Shown: positions 8,172 to 16,678 of the stretch, piece after piece
How the letters are laid out: each line of letters opens with the position of its first letter
Position numbering within the stretch: the first letter of the stretch is position 1
Assembly (NCBI RefSeq): GCF_026248685.1
Contig: NZ_CP111037.1
Location: 1-64,000, forward strand
Source of the DNA: Haladaptatus caseinilyticus
GTDB lineage: Archaea > Halobacteriota > Halobacteria > Halobacteriales > Haladaptataceae
Direction: 5' to 3'
DNA length: 64,000 nucleotides
Program-made: the position numbers and the translations under genes
Notes under the pieces: generated by a model
Seen by the model: the letters and a program-made list of their open reading frames with translations, nothing else
Told to the model about the DNA's origin: nothing
Database searches by the model: none

Positions 8172-9399
8172 CGTCGAGAAGTGATTGATAATATGGTCGA
8201 ATGCTCTCATGGACACCAGCGAGATCAATGGTTTCCTCGAGCGCGCTGACAACTAGCTGAAGGTCTTGTTTGAGCGCGTGTTCTCGGTACTTACCACCGG
8301 ACATACCCTCGTTTTTTTCCGTCGAAGAGATGACACCGAGCATAGCGAGGTCGGCAAGATGGTCGCGCATCCGCCGGCTAGTAAGAGCCTCGGTTCCGAT
8401 GTGATTGCACAACTGTTCGTAGCGAGGACGGATATCCCGCGACCGTGCCGGGGTGTTTCCTTCGGCTTCGATCGAGGTGAGCGCGTAGAGGATGAGACGG
8501 GCGTGTTGGGTGAGATCAGCAACACCTTCCATTATTCGGTCACGCTCGAGCTTTCGTCGCGCTTCCTGAACGTGCTGGTCGACGACCTGTTCTGCGGCGT
8601 CTTTTCGAGCGAGATCACCCGCTTCGAGAAGCAAGTCGAGTGCCTGCCGAGCGTCACCAGCATCCTGTGCACCGAACGCCGCACAGAGTGGGATTACGTC
8701 ATCCGCGAGAGCACTGTCGTGGAACGCAACTTGATCGCGCTGGTGGAGCACCTTCTGCAGTTCGCTCGCGTTGTACGGTGGAAACGAGACCTCCTTTTCA
8801 CAGAGCGACGAGCGTACTTTTGCCGAGAGAGAGTCACGAAACGAGAGATCGTTGCTGATGCCGATGAGACCGATTTTTGCGTGTTCGAGATAGCCATTGC
8901 TTCGAGCGCGTGGGATTTGATAGAGGATGGAGTTGTCGTTGATATGGTCTACCTCGTCGAGTACGATAATAATGGTTCCACCGACCTCGTCGAGTTCGTC
9001 CCAGAGAAAGCTGTACACTTGTGCCTGCGGGTAACCAGTGTTGCTGATTTGATCGGCTGGGTCACGGAGAGTGTTTACGAGACGAACCGCCACCTGGTAA
9101 CTCGAATTGAGACCATCGCAGTTGATTTCGATGACGGAAAGCGAGATGTCGTCGTATCGAGCGGCATCTTCTTGCAGTTGGTTTAGTAGAAATCGCGTTG
9201 CCGCGGTCTTACCGACGCCGCTTTTTCCGTAAAGGAATATATTTGACGGGGCTTCGCCGTTGATAATCGGTTGTAAGGCAGCGTGATACTCTTCGAGTTC
9301 GTCATCCCGTCCAACGAGGTTGTTGGGAGTGTACTCTTCCAACAGTGCGTCCCGGTTTTTGTAGAGAGAGTTATCCCGGTCGAAGCTGAACGATGACAT
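8158..9399 (-). CDS. orc1: Orc1/Cdc6 replication initiator
   Basis: A 413-residue AAA+ initiator. Walker A is LYGKSGVGKTAA near residue 58 and Walker B is IIIVLDEVDHI near 145. Sensor-type segments follow in LIGISNDLSFRD and AGDARQALDLL, and the family arginine lies in that last helix. A winged-helix DNA-binding domain fills about 310-413. It binds ORB repeats and loads the MCM helicase. ORB-like repeats flank the gene on both sides, and the AT-rich element lies about 460 bp upstream of its start, the usual archaeal orc-origin linkage. Haloarchaea carry many orc paralogues; which one this is cannot be read here. Confidence 0.95.
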   Translation of the reverse strand: MSSFSFDRDNSLYKNRDALLEEYTPNNLVGRDDELEEYHAALQPIINGEAPSNIFLYGKSGVGKTAATRFLLNQLQEDAARYDDISLSVIEINCDGLNSSYQVAVRLVNTLRDPADQISNTGYPQAQVYSFLWDELDEVGGTIIIVLDEVDHINDNSILYQIPRARSNGYLEHAKIGLIGISNDLSFRDSLSAKVRSSLCEKEVSFPPYNASELQKVLHQRDQVAFHDSALADDVIPLCAAFGAQDAGDARQALDLLLEAGDLARKDAAEQVVDQHVQEARRKLERDRIMEGVADLTQHARLILYALTSIEAEGNTPARSRDIRPRYEQLCNHIGTEALTSRRMRDHLADLAMLGVISSTEKNEGMSGGKYREHALKQDLQLVVSALEETIDLAGVHESIRPYYQSLLDDREN

Positions 9400-9492
9400 T
9401 ACTAACTGCTTTCACGGATGAGTATATAAAACTGAGGCGTCCGCTGTTTCTTCTGTTTCGCAATATATAAATAGCATACTGATTCGTTGGAG

Positions 9493-9824
9493 AGCGCCGT
9501 TTCCGTAGTTTTTACTCGTGGGCACGAGAGATGGTGCCGGGGGAGAATACTACAGAACAGAATGCTATATGGCGGAACACTACTTAGAATGCTGCGAAAC
9601 GACGAGTCATTCTGGTGGGAACTCAGTGGAGGGTGTCGTTGGTGGGATATGAGAATGTGCAAGTCGGAAGAACAGCGGAAATAGTGGTGGTCCGCGGCGA
9701 AGTGGATTTGAACGATAAGGGGTAAAGGCTGTTTCTGTGGCTTTTATCAACAGTTCGGTAACGAATTTTATCGCATTATCGCGGTCCTGTTTATAAAGAC
9801 ACACCCACCCCACTATTTCCTCTG
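9493..9824. repeat. ORB-like repeats between orc1 and the AT-rich element
   Basis: Three copies lie here: a weak minus-strand match at 9493-9508, a strong plus-strand copy at 9673-9690 and a strong minus-strand copy at 9807-9824. The last reads CAGAGGAAATAGTGGGGT on the minus strand. The inverted copy at 9807 and the forward copy at 10099 frame the AT-rich stretch, as in canonical archaeal origins. Confidence 0.75.
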
Positions 9825-9864
9825 TTTGGTTTGGGAGAAGTGTGGGTGGGTGATACACGAGTTC

Positions 9865-10030
9865 TAGTTAGGCGGAACCTTTATATTAGATAAAAACGAA
9901 CCATATCCGTACTAGGTAAATAGCAATAGAGTAAAAGATTATTGGTGCTAGATAATTGTTTCTGCTTTGTCTTCCTCTTTTTCATTTCATTTGATTTCAT
10001 TAACGTCTAATATATTATTATCTATTTAGT
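9865..10030. other. AT-rich candidate duplex-unwinding element of oriC
   Basis: About 165 bp of very AT-rich DNA with runs such as TTTATATTAGATAAAAA and TAATATATTATTATC, in a genome that is otherwise GC-rich. It lies between the inverted ORB at 9807-9824 and the forward ORB at 10099-10116, with the G-rich end of each ORB pointing outward. This is where helicase loading and melting are expected. There is no coding potential. Confidence 0.65.
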
Positions 10031-10098
10031 GACTGAATTTTCCCTCCCTCGTTCGACCCGTCCCCGTCTTCAACCCTCTGCACGTTTTTTCCATAAGA

Positions 10099-10797
10099 CA
10101 GCGGAAATGATGGGGTGGGTGTCATTGTCAACCCGTCACATACACCGCACACACGTACTCACGAATTGTGCAACACTGTTTCGAGCGACATCGACATCCC
10201 TCGAAAGTCGCGCCAAGAATCAACGGATCGACAGTCCCTTTGTGTCAATTTGGCAACGGAAATTATGGGGTAGATGTCATATCTCGTTTTTCCATTCAAT
10301 ACCGACTCGACAGCGGAAACTATGGAGTTGGTACGGGACCACTTCACACCGAAACAGCGGAAATGGTGGGGTTGCTGTATTTAAATCGTGGTGTTGCTTC
10401 GATAGAAAACGGTTGTTCTTGAAAAACGGCGGTACAGGTTCTATTCGTTCTGATATGCTTGTTTGACTATTTGATCCTATTACCTGTGACCATAGTAGAC
10501 CATCGAGACGCTACGTAGAATCCGCGCACGTCGTTTATTCTCGTCCGTTCTCGTGAACTATGATGGAGTATAATAGTTCCATTTTAGGCCGTTTCCGACC
10601 TCGTAACTCATTAACCAGTGCGTCGTGACTGTGCGAAAAACAGCGGAAACTACGGTGTCCAAATTATTCCTCGTAAAAACCGTTTCACATCAATTAGCAA
10701 ACCCTCAGCCGCTTCTCGACGGGTGATTTCGTCCGGACGATACCTGGATGACGATTAATCATACTTTGTGACGCACCAACAGTGGAAAAAGCGGCGT
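10099..10797 (+). repeat. ORB-like repeats, right arm of the origin
   Basis: Six forward copies lie at 10099-10116, 10254-10271, 10311-10328, 10355-10372, 10641-10658 and 10780-10797. Those at 10099, 10254 and 10355 match CARCGGAAATNRTGGGGT at nearly every position; the last is the most diverged. Spacing is irregular. From 9400 to 10932 there is no convincing gene; the stretch is dominated by these repeats and the AT-rich element. Confidence 0.78.
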
Positions 10798-10932
10798 TAC
10801 CCACTAAATGCCGATAGAATCCTGGATATACAGGAGCTTTGACGTCTGAATAAATAGTGGCTTGAGCGTAGCACTGCCTAAGTAATATTACTTGTCAAAG
10901 TACTCTTCGAACAGTGGTAGTTTGGTCGGATA

Positions 10933-11742
10933 TTAATTCTGTTCGACTTCCAGAATACGTGCGTCACAGCCCTCACAGGTTGCCGCGACGACTTCCATCG
11001 AGCGACAGCACGACTCGACGGTTTCCTGCTCTGCAGTAATAGTGCCATCACATTCAGGACAGGTTTCGAGGAAGATTCGAAGACCGCTCAGGATTCGGCT
11101 TTGATTGTCCACGGAGAGTTCGTTCCAGTCATCGTAGCGGTCGCTAAGCTCACGTGCTGCGGCAAGGTCGGCAACGAGCGCGGCGTGGGATTCCCATTGA
11201 CCAAGTCGACGGCCATCGATTCGAGCGATGAACGCGCCTTCGTGTTCCTCGAACTCCAGCTCGTTCTCGTCAGAGTCGAGGATACGGCTCAGGTCGTTCT
11301 TTTCGGCACCGTTTTCGAGGACACGCTCCATTTTTTCGTGCCATACCGTTCTGAACTCTTCGTTGAGGCAGAGGTCGTCGATTTCTTCACAGGGTCCAAC
11401 GACGTTCGCCTCGGTGAGCACCTCTTCGGGTTCCCGGTCAGATTCTATCGGTGCTTGTGTTGGCGCTGCCATTTCGCTTTTGTCGAACTTCCGGAGCAAC
11501 CAATCAGGGAAGTATTTCTTCGTCAGTGTCGGCGTTCCCGGCACGAGATACCCGCGAAGGTAGATTGCCACCATACTGAAGGCAAAGAAAACGATTCCGA
11601 GTGGCATCGCCGCAAATGTTAGGCCTGCGCTTACGACAACGGCAATTGTGATGTTCACAATTGTACAGGGTGTACAACGATTTTCCCCAATATATTCTGG
11701 CTGTTTAAACCGGTCGATGAATCCCGTCCGTTCCGTGCTCAT
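10933..11742 (-). CDS. Conserved haloarchaeal membrane protein with C-terminal zinc-ribbon cysteines
   Basis: A 269-residue protein of unrecognised family. Two membrane segments lie near residues 28-62 (IVNITIAVVVSAGLTFAAMP and GIVFFAFSMVAIYLRGYLVPG). A long soluble part follows. The C-terminus carries CPECDGT, a CC pair and CEGCDARILEVE, which could form a zinc site. It is the first gene right of the origin. A role in replication or segregation would be only positional inference. Confidence 0.75.
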   Translation of the reverse strand: MSTERTGFIDRFKQPEYIGENRCTPCTIVNITIAVVVSAGLTFAAMPLGIVFFAFSMVAIYLRGYLVPGTPTLTKKYFPDWLLRKFDKSEMAAPTQAPIESDREPEEVLTEANVVGPCEEIDDLCLNEEFRTVWHEKMERVLENGAEKNDLSRILDSDENELEFEEHEGAFIARIDGRRLGQWESHAALVADLAAARELSDRYDDWNELSVDNQSRILSGLRIFLETCPECDGTITAEQETVESCCRSMEVVAATCEGCDARILEVEQN

Positions 11743-12215
11743 TTCGTTCCAACTATTTTGCTTCAGCGTTATATACTTATTGTTGAATATTCATAATGAC
11801 AGTTAAAAATCTCTTCGTGTTCACAATCAAAAACGCTCCAGGCTGATATAGGGTCTCATCAGAGTCACAACTTCGTCAGCGGTATGGTGTTTCATTTAAG
11901 AAACAAATTTATAGCGTCCTATATCTGGGCTGATCACGTATTTTCGTATTAGTAATTTCACGTGGAAATACGAATCAGTAACGTCACGCCTGCTGTCGCC
12001 AACCTCGATGGTTCGAGTCGGTTCTATCGTACCGACTCGTCGCTTCCGAAGGAAGAACGCGAAGCGGACGAATCCATCGTGTTCTTCGTACTATCCGGTA
12101 CGAACCGCGTGGTTTATTCTCATGAATTGCTTGTCGAGGATGCCACGTTTTCCTCCGACGCCTGGGGTTCGATGGAAAAATCGACGCTCCGAAAAGCTGC
12201 CTATTTTTGGTTTTT
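11743..12215. other. Intergenic; one doubtful small frame
   Basis: About 470 bp. The only candidate is a plus-strand frame from GTG 11962 to 12258 (98 codons) with fair third-position GC until about 12180. It then runs into a T-rich end that overlaps the reductase gene's 3' end. There is no recognisable domain, so it is not called as a gene. Confidence 0.3.
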
Positions 12216-12914
12216 TTACTCCTCGGAGACTTCGTCGTCCTCCCATCCTTCACTGTAAACTCGCTCGTCGGAAACCCCGATATCCGCGAGCTTTTCTTTC
12301 GTCTCCACCACCATTCCCGGGACACCGCAGACGTAGAAATCGGTCGATTTCGGGGAGGATATCACGTCGTCGATATGCTCTTGGATGTGCCCCGTCTTTC
12401 CTTTCCACGCCTCATCGGAGAGAGAATAGACCACGTTCAAATTCTCGTGCTCCGCTTCGAACTGGTCGAGCGTTTCGCGGTACATTATGTTCTCCTGATT
12501 CTTTTCACCGTAGAGAAAGGTTACCTCCCCGTTCCCGTCCCGGAGGTACTGTTTTACCATTGCCATCATCGGCGTGATTCCGGTTCCGGTCGAGACGAAC
12601 GCCACGTCCGAATCGAGGTTCCGAAGATAGAGATTTCCATCCAAATCCTCGATTCGAATCGTGTCTCCCGGCTTCCGGTCGTGCATGTACACCGACGCAG
12701 TACCGTCGTCGTACCGTTTTATCGCCAGCGTAATGCTGTCCGTTCCCGGAAGGACAGTTGCGGTGTAGGGCCGAACGACTTCCTCGCCGTTCCGTTCGAA
12801 ATGGAGTTGCGTGTGTTGCCCGGGCTGAAAATCAAACTCGTCATCGGCGACCAGTTCGAACTGCTTTACCCGTGGCGTCATCTGATGAATCGATGTGATT
12901 TCGACTTCCCGCAT
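12216..12914 (-). CDS. FAD-binding ferredoxin-NADP(+) reductase-type oxidoreductase
   Basis: A 232-residue FNR-fold protein with no iron-sulfur domain. The FAD-binding barrel carries RPYTAT, the R-x-Y-[TS] flavin motif, near residue 48. The nicotinamide domain has VAFVSTGTGITPMMAM near 108 and FYVCGVPGMV near 193. It probably passes electrons between NAD(P)H and a ferredoxin or other partner. It is divergent from the DUF4112 gene with about 115 bp between the starts. The partner is unknown. Confidence 0.88.
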   Translation of the reverse strand: MREVEITSIHQMTPRVKQFELVADDEFDFQPGQHTQLHFERNGEEVVRPYTATVLPGTDSITLAIKRYDDGTASVYMHDRKPGDTIRIEDLDGNLYLRNLDSDVAFVSTGTGITPMMAMVKQYLRDGNGEVTFLYGEKNQENIMYRETLDQFEAEHENLNVVYSLSDEAWKGKTGHIQEHIDDVISSPKSTDFYVCGVPGMVVETKEKLADIGVSDERVYSEGWEDDEVSEE

Positions 12915-13029
12915 ATTCTTTCAGACAATCGTCTCTTCCCTAAACGAATCGGCCAACGAGTCGCGATACGTACAGAAGGCCGAATACGCAAGCACAGCCC
13001 ATAACCGCCCCGAACACCTGTGTTGTTTT

Positions 13030-13395
13030 ATGATGGAGCATTTGGACATCCCCGACGACGTCTCAAACGACAGACGCCGGTCCATCCAGCGGGTGCGAAC
13101 GGTGAGCCACCTCCTAGACGAGGCTGTTCGTATCCCCGGTACGAACTTCCGATTCGGTCTCGACCCAGTGCTGGGTCTTCTCCCGGTCGGTGGCGACCTG
13201 GCATCCGCGATGATTTCACTCTATATCGTCTTCGAGGGCTACTTGATGGACGTCCCTCGGCGGACACTCGCCAGAATGCTGACGAACGTGCTCATCGACA
13301 CGTTCGGTGGCGCGGTTCCCGTTCTCGGGTCGTTGTTCGATGCCGGATGGAAGGCAAACAAACGAAACAGAAAGCTGCTCGAAAAGCATCTCTAA
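13030..13395 (+). CDS. DUF4112 small membrane-associated protein
   Basis: About 121 residues from ATG 13030. The family pattern RTVSHLLDEAVRIPGT is followed by FGLDPVLGLLPVGGDLAS, the typical DUF4112 core with a hydrophobic hairpin. GGAVPVLGSLFDAGWKANKRN completes the conserved end. Function is unknown. The stop abuts the stop of the convergent trmB-like gene without any spacer. Confidence 0.85.
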   Translation: MMEHLDIPDDVSNDRRRSIQRVRTVSHLLDEAVRIPGTNFRFGLDPVLGLLPVGGDLASAMISLYIVFEGYLMDVPRRTLARMLTNVLIDTFGGAVPVLGSLFDAGWKANKRNRKLLEKHL

Positions 13396-14454
13396 CTACC
13401 GAACGAGTTCGAGCGACACGGTTTCTGCCTCGAAGTCTTCGATGAATGACCCGGAACCACCAATACTTTTTTCGCCGTTTTCGGTATTGAGAACGAGTGC
13501 CGTTTCGACCGGAAATGCGTTCGATGCCGGTTCGATGAGGCCTTGTCGAATATCGACTATTTTGCCATCTACGGTTACTTGACCGTTTTCGCTGCCGACC
13601 GGGTGAGCACGTACACGTGCATGAACTGGGTGATTTGCCCGGAGGTGAAGCGTCGCCTGCAAGACCGCATGGCGGAAATCTTGGAAGGTTTGGGGTAGCT
13701 CCGTGGGAGCAGTCGTGTACACTTCGTTTGCCATCGGCCAATAGTTGCCGAGAAACGATCCCACGAGAACTGGCACGAGTTGCTCCTGTGCGAACGTTAT
13801 CGCCTGTTTGTCGCTATTCGAACGAAGGATCATCTCGGTCGGCGCGACGAGACCAAATCGCTGGTCAACGGTGAGCGTCGTCGGCATCGGCTCGCGCCAC
13901 GCACGTGCAGCGCTTGCAATGCCTTCGAATTCCGATTCGTCGATAGTGTCCTGGTGGACACCGCTGACGACTAGCAGGACGAGAACGCCGCGTTCCACCG
14001 CCGCTCCGAGTTCGTTTGCCACCTCGGGCAGATGCTCGTACGGGATCGAGAGTGTGATTTCCTCGCTCGCGTCCGCGAGGCGATTCTCGATTCGTTTGAT
14101 GACGGTAACGCGTGATTTGATCACTTCGAACTGATCGGGGTCGCTGGCAGTCGCCGAGTAGCGCTCGTCCAGCGCCGGTCGCATGGTTTCGACCCGATCC
14201 GCGAGCGTCCCGATGACCTGTTCGGGCGGATTCGCGCGAATCATCGTCGGAACGACGTGATCGTTGACCTCTACAAACCCGCGTTCGGCCAGTTTTTCGC
14301 TAGTGCTGTAGACGTAGCGTTTCGAGACACCGGCGTCGTCAGCGACGGTACTTGCTTTCGCTTCGCCCTGGTCTAAAATCGCGAGGTACGTATCGACTTC
14401 CTTCTCCGAAAGACCGAACTGCCGGAGCAGGTCGGAAAGCGTACGGTCGTCCAT
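13396..14454 (-). CDS. TrmB-family sugar-sensing transcriptional regulator
   Basis: A 352-residue TrmB protein. The N-terminal winged helix (about 1-75) contains LSEKEVDTYLAILDQGEAKAST and a recognition helix near SKRYVYSTSEKLAERG. A central PLD-like/TrmB middle region and a C-terminal beta-rich sugar-binding domain follow (about 270-350). TrmB regulators repress or activate maltose/glucose uptake and central carbon genes. It sits directly beside amylase, glucoamylase and sugar ABC genes, so maltodextrin is the likely effector. A TACT-N-GAGTA half-site, known from Halobacterium TrmB, was not found in the divergent 16584-16678 interval. Confidence 0.88.
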   Translation of the reverse strand: MDDRTLSDLLRQFGLSEKEVDTYLAILDQGEAKASTVADDAGVSKRYVYSTSEKLAERGFVEVNDHVVPTMIRANPPEQVIGTLADRVETMRPALDERYSATASDPDQFEVIKSRVTVIKRIENRLADASEEITLSIPYEHLPEVANELGAAVERGVLVLLVVSGVHQDTIDESEFEGIASAARAWREPMPTTLTVDQRFGLVAPTEMILRSNSDKQAITFAQEQLVPVLVGSFLGNYWPMANEVYTTAPTELPQTFQDFRHAVLQATLHLRANHPVHARVRAHPVGSENGQVTVDGKIVDIRQGLIEPASNAFPVETALVLNTENGEKSIGGSGSFIEDFEAETVSLELVR

Positions 14455-14489
14455 TCGTTGTCCAGTCGTTCATTGCGAAAGTATATACG

Positions 14490-16574
14490 TCACTCGGTGA
14501 CGCGGGCGACGACGACGTTTTCGACGATAACTTCCGATCCGTTGTCGGACATAGTCGGAATCGTCTCGCCCGTCACGAGGTCGATGTCACCGATTTCCAC
14601 ACCGAGCGTCACTTCCCGTGCCGATTCGCCGAAATTGAGGACGACGGCTACGCAATCGTCTCCCGACTTGCGCGAGAAGGCGACGATCCCTGAGCCGTCG
14701 CGTTCGTTCTCGCTATCTTCGGTATCGATACGTTCCCCGGTTGCATCATTACTCTCCCACTCTATTCTTTCGACTGACCCGTCACGGAGGACAGAAAAAT
14801 CATTACGTGCCCTGCTCAGTGCGCGGTGGAACTCGGTCAACTCGTCGTCGCCGTGCTCCCAGCGCATCGTCCCACGATACTTGGTCATACCGCGCTCTTG
14901 TCCGTAGTAAATCATCGGCGCACCGGGGAGCGTGAACGTCGCGGCAGTTGCGGCTTTCAACGCTTCATTGCCGCATTCGTCCAGATAGCGCGATTCGTCG
15001 TGATTTTCGACGTACCGAAGGTGAACTGCACTATCGGGGAATCCGGCGCGCTCCCCGTCCGACAGCGCGTCGAAGATGGCCGTTGCGGGGGTTTCGCGGT
15101 GTCCGATATCACGGAGGGTTCCGTAGAGCGTCGTGTCGTAGTGCATCGTGAACTCCCCTTCGTGGTACGCCGGGTCGCGCGGAATCGTTTCGTCGAGCAA
15201 GAGGAAATCGTCCGGAACTCGCTCCGCGACTTCCTTCCAGAACTCGTGGGGGACACCCCACGCCACGTCGCATCGGAACCCATCGACCATTCCGGCCCAT
15301 TCATCGACCACGTCGAGAAGAAACGTCCGTACTGCGAGGGAATCGAAGTTGAAGTTCGGAATCCGCTCCCAATTGAAATAGCGTTGCGCTGACTGGGTCC
15401 CGGTTTCTTCGTCCGTTTCCCAGACGTACCAGTCCCGATACTCGATGACGCCGGTTGCACTCATCTGAAACGCGGGATGGTCGCGCGAGGAATGATTAAT
15501 GACGAGGTCGAAGATAACCCGAATATCTGCCTCGTGGCAGGCCGAGACGAATGATTCGAACTCCTCGCGCGTCCCAAGATCGCTTGCGGTTTCGAAGTAG
15601 TTCGTGGTGTGATAGCCGTGGTCGGTCGGACTCGCTAATATCGGCGTTAGCCAGACGCAGTCCACGTTCAACGATTCGAGGTATGGTATCCGACGCTCCA
15701 GTTCGGCAAAGGTGGTATCGACCGTCTCGCCCGCGAACAACCGGACGAAAATCTCGTAGATGGTAGGTGATTCGGCCCACTTCGGTGGGTCATTCAGCCT
15801 CTGCACCTCGCGCTTGCCCTGCCTCCCGATTTCCACGCAGTCGGCGAACGCCACAGCGTCGCCGACTGCGACTGCATGGATTCGAACCCACTCGCCGATC
15901 TCCTTGCGGGGAATTCGGAGTCTCCGCTGGTCGCTGACGACGTCGACTTCGCCTCCGTCGCCGGTCTCCACGTAAATTTCCACGTCGAGTGAATCGTCCG
16001 AAAAATCGCTGTTCGGCGCCGACTTCGGTTCGGCCGAAACCACGATTTCGTCTCCCTGAATCCTCCCGTCGAGATGAATTCTGGGACGACCCGGTCCCGG
16101 AATCGAAAGCGTCCCCTGTACTTGCTCCGTGAGGTCGTCGTTCATCAGGAATCCGTATGGATGCTCTCCCGGTGGAAGTTCGGTCTTAAAAACGTAGGCT
16201 CCATTCTCCCGTTTTGGACGATTTCTACCCACGAGATGTTCGTTGAATGGCCCGGTAATGCAGATGGAATCCAGTTCCTCCTCCGGAATAGGGAGGTCGT
16301 CGACTGGCAGTTCGAAACGCGCGGTCCAACGCTCGTCGGGAAAGGCACGCACGAGGCGACGCTGTTTCTCGTCGGCTCCCGATACCAGAAGACGGTAGAG
16401 TCCGGGATGGTCGGGTTCGAAGTGGATAACTGCGGAATCACTGATCGTCGCCGAACTCCACTTTGGACGGGATTCCAGTGTCCACTCGTACTCTTCGGTT
16501 GGGTCCGGTTCACGCGGTGCAAGTTCGACAGCTTCGCCGACGGTCGTGAACCGTGGTGGCCCGGATTTGTACAT
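14490..16574 (-). CDS. GH13 alpha-amylase-family enzyme (cyclomaltodextrinase-like)
   Basis: About 694 residues; the ATG at 16574 has GAGGTG eight bases upstream, and a GTG at 16583 is possible. Counting from 16583, two N-terminal beta-sandwich regions (about 30-90 and 100-170) precede the barrel. The four GH13 regions are present: DLVINHSS (359-366), GFRCDVAW with nucleophile Asp439, LLLDETI with acid/base Glu465, and VENHDE with Asp529. There is no export signal, so it probably acts in the cytoplasm on imported maltodextrins. It is divergent from glucoamylase over about 95 bp, suggesting shared control. Confidence 0.9.
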   Translation of the reverse strand: MYKSGPPRFTTVGEAVELAPREPDPTEEYEWTLESRPKWSSATISDSAVIHFEPDHPGLYRLLVSGADEKQRRLVRAFPDERWTARFELPVDDLPIPEEELDSICITGPFNEHLVGRNRPKRENGAYVFKTELPPGEHPYGFLMNDDLTEQVQGTLSIPGPGRPRIHLDGRIQGDEIVVSAEPKSAPNSDFSDDSLDVEIYVETGDGGEVDVVSDQRRLRIPRKEIGEWVRIHAVAVGDAVAFADCVEIGRQGKREVQRLNDPPKWAESPTIYEIFVRLFAGETVDTTFAELERRIPYLESLNVDCVWLTPILASPTDHGYHTTNYFETASDLGTREEFESFVSACHEADIRVIFDLVINHSSRDHPAFQMSATGVIEYRDWYVWETDEETGTQSAQRYFNWERIPNFNFDSLAVRTFLLDVVDEWAGMVDGFRCDVAWGVPHEFWKEVAERVPDDFLLLDETIPRDPAYHEGEFTMHYDTTLYGTLRDIGHRETPATAIFDALSDGERAGFPDSAVHLRYVENHDESRYLDECGNEALKAATAATFTLPGAPMIYYGQERGMTKYRGTMRWEHGDDELTEFHRALSRARNDFSVLRDGSVERIEWESNDATGERIDTEDSENERDGSGIVAFSRKSGDDCVAVVLNFGESAREVTLGVEIGDIDLVTGETIPTMSDNGSEVIVENVVVARVTE

Positions 16575-16583
16575 ATTCGACAC

Positions 16584-16678
16584 ACCTCACGGGGAAGGTA
16601 ACAACGTTTGGATTATTGTAAACCTGTGAACGATTATTTCACCAAGTCTTTTAGGGTCGCTCCTCGTGGTCCAATCTG
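16584..16678. promoter_or_regulatory. Divergent promoter region, GH13 and GH15 genes
   Basis: A 95-bp interval between the two starts. For the plus-strand glucoamylase, CTTTTAGG at about 16647-16654 lies roughly 28 bp before ATG 16679, which would give a leaderless transcript. For the minus-strand amylase, a weak TTTACAATAA element lies about 45 bp before ATG 16574. A clear TrmB operator was not recognised. Confidence 0.4.

Noticed and set aside
7470-8252. Several small frames in the origin region on both strands
   Set aside because: Codon use is AT-rich and unlike the neighbours, and the DNA is occupied by ORB-like repeats.
9481-10466. Frames between orc1 and the membrane protein gene
   Set aside because: They run through the repeated ORB elements and the AT-rich element; repeats and not selection explain them.
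7564-10797. CRISPR array
   Set aside because: The repeats are short (about 18 bp), irregularly spaced and occur in both directions, unlike CRISPR repeats and spacers.
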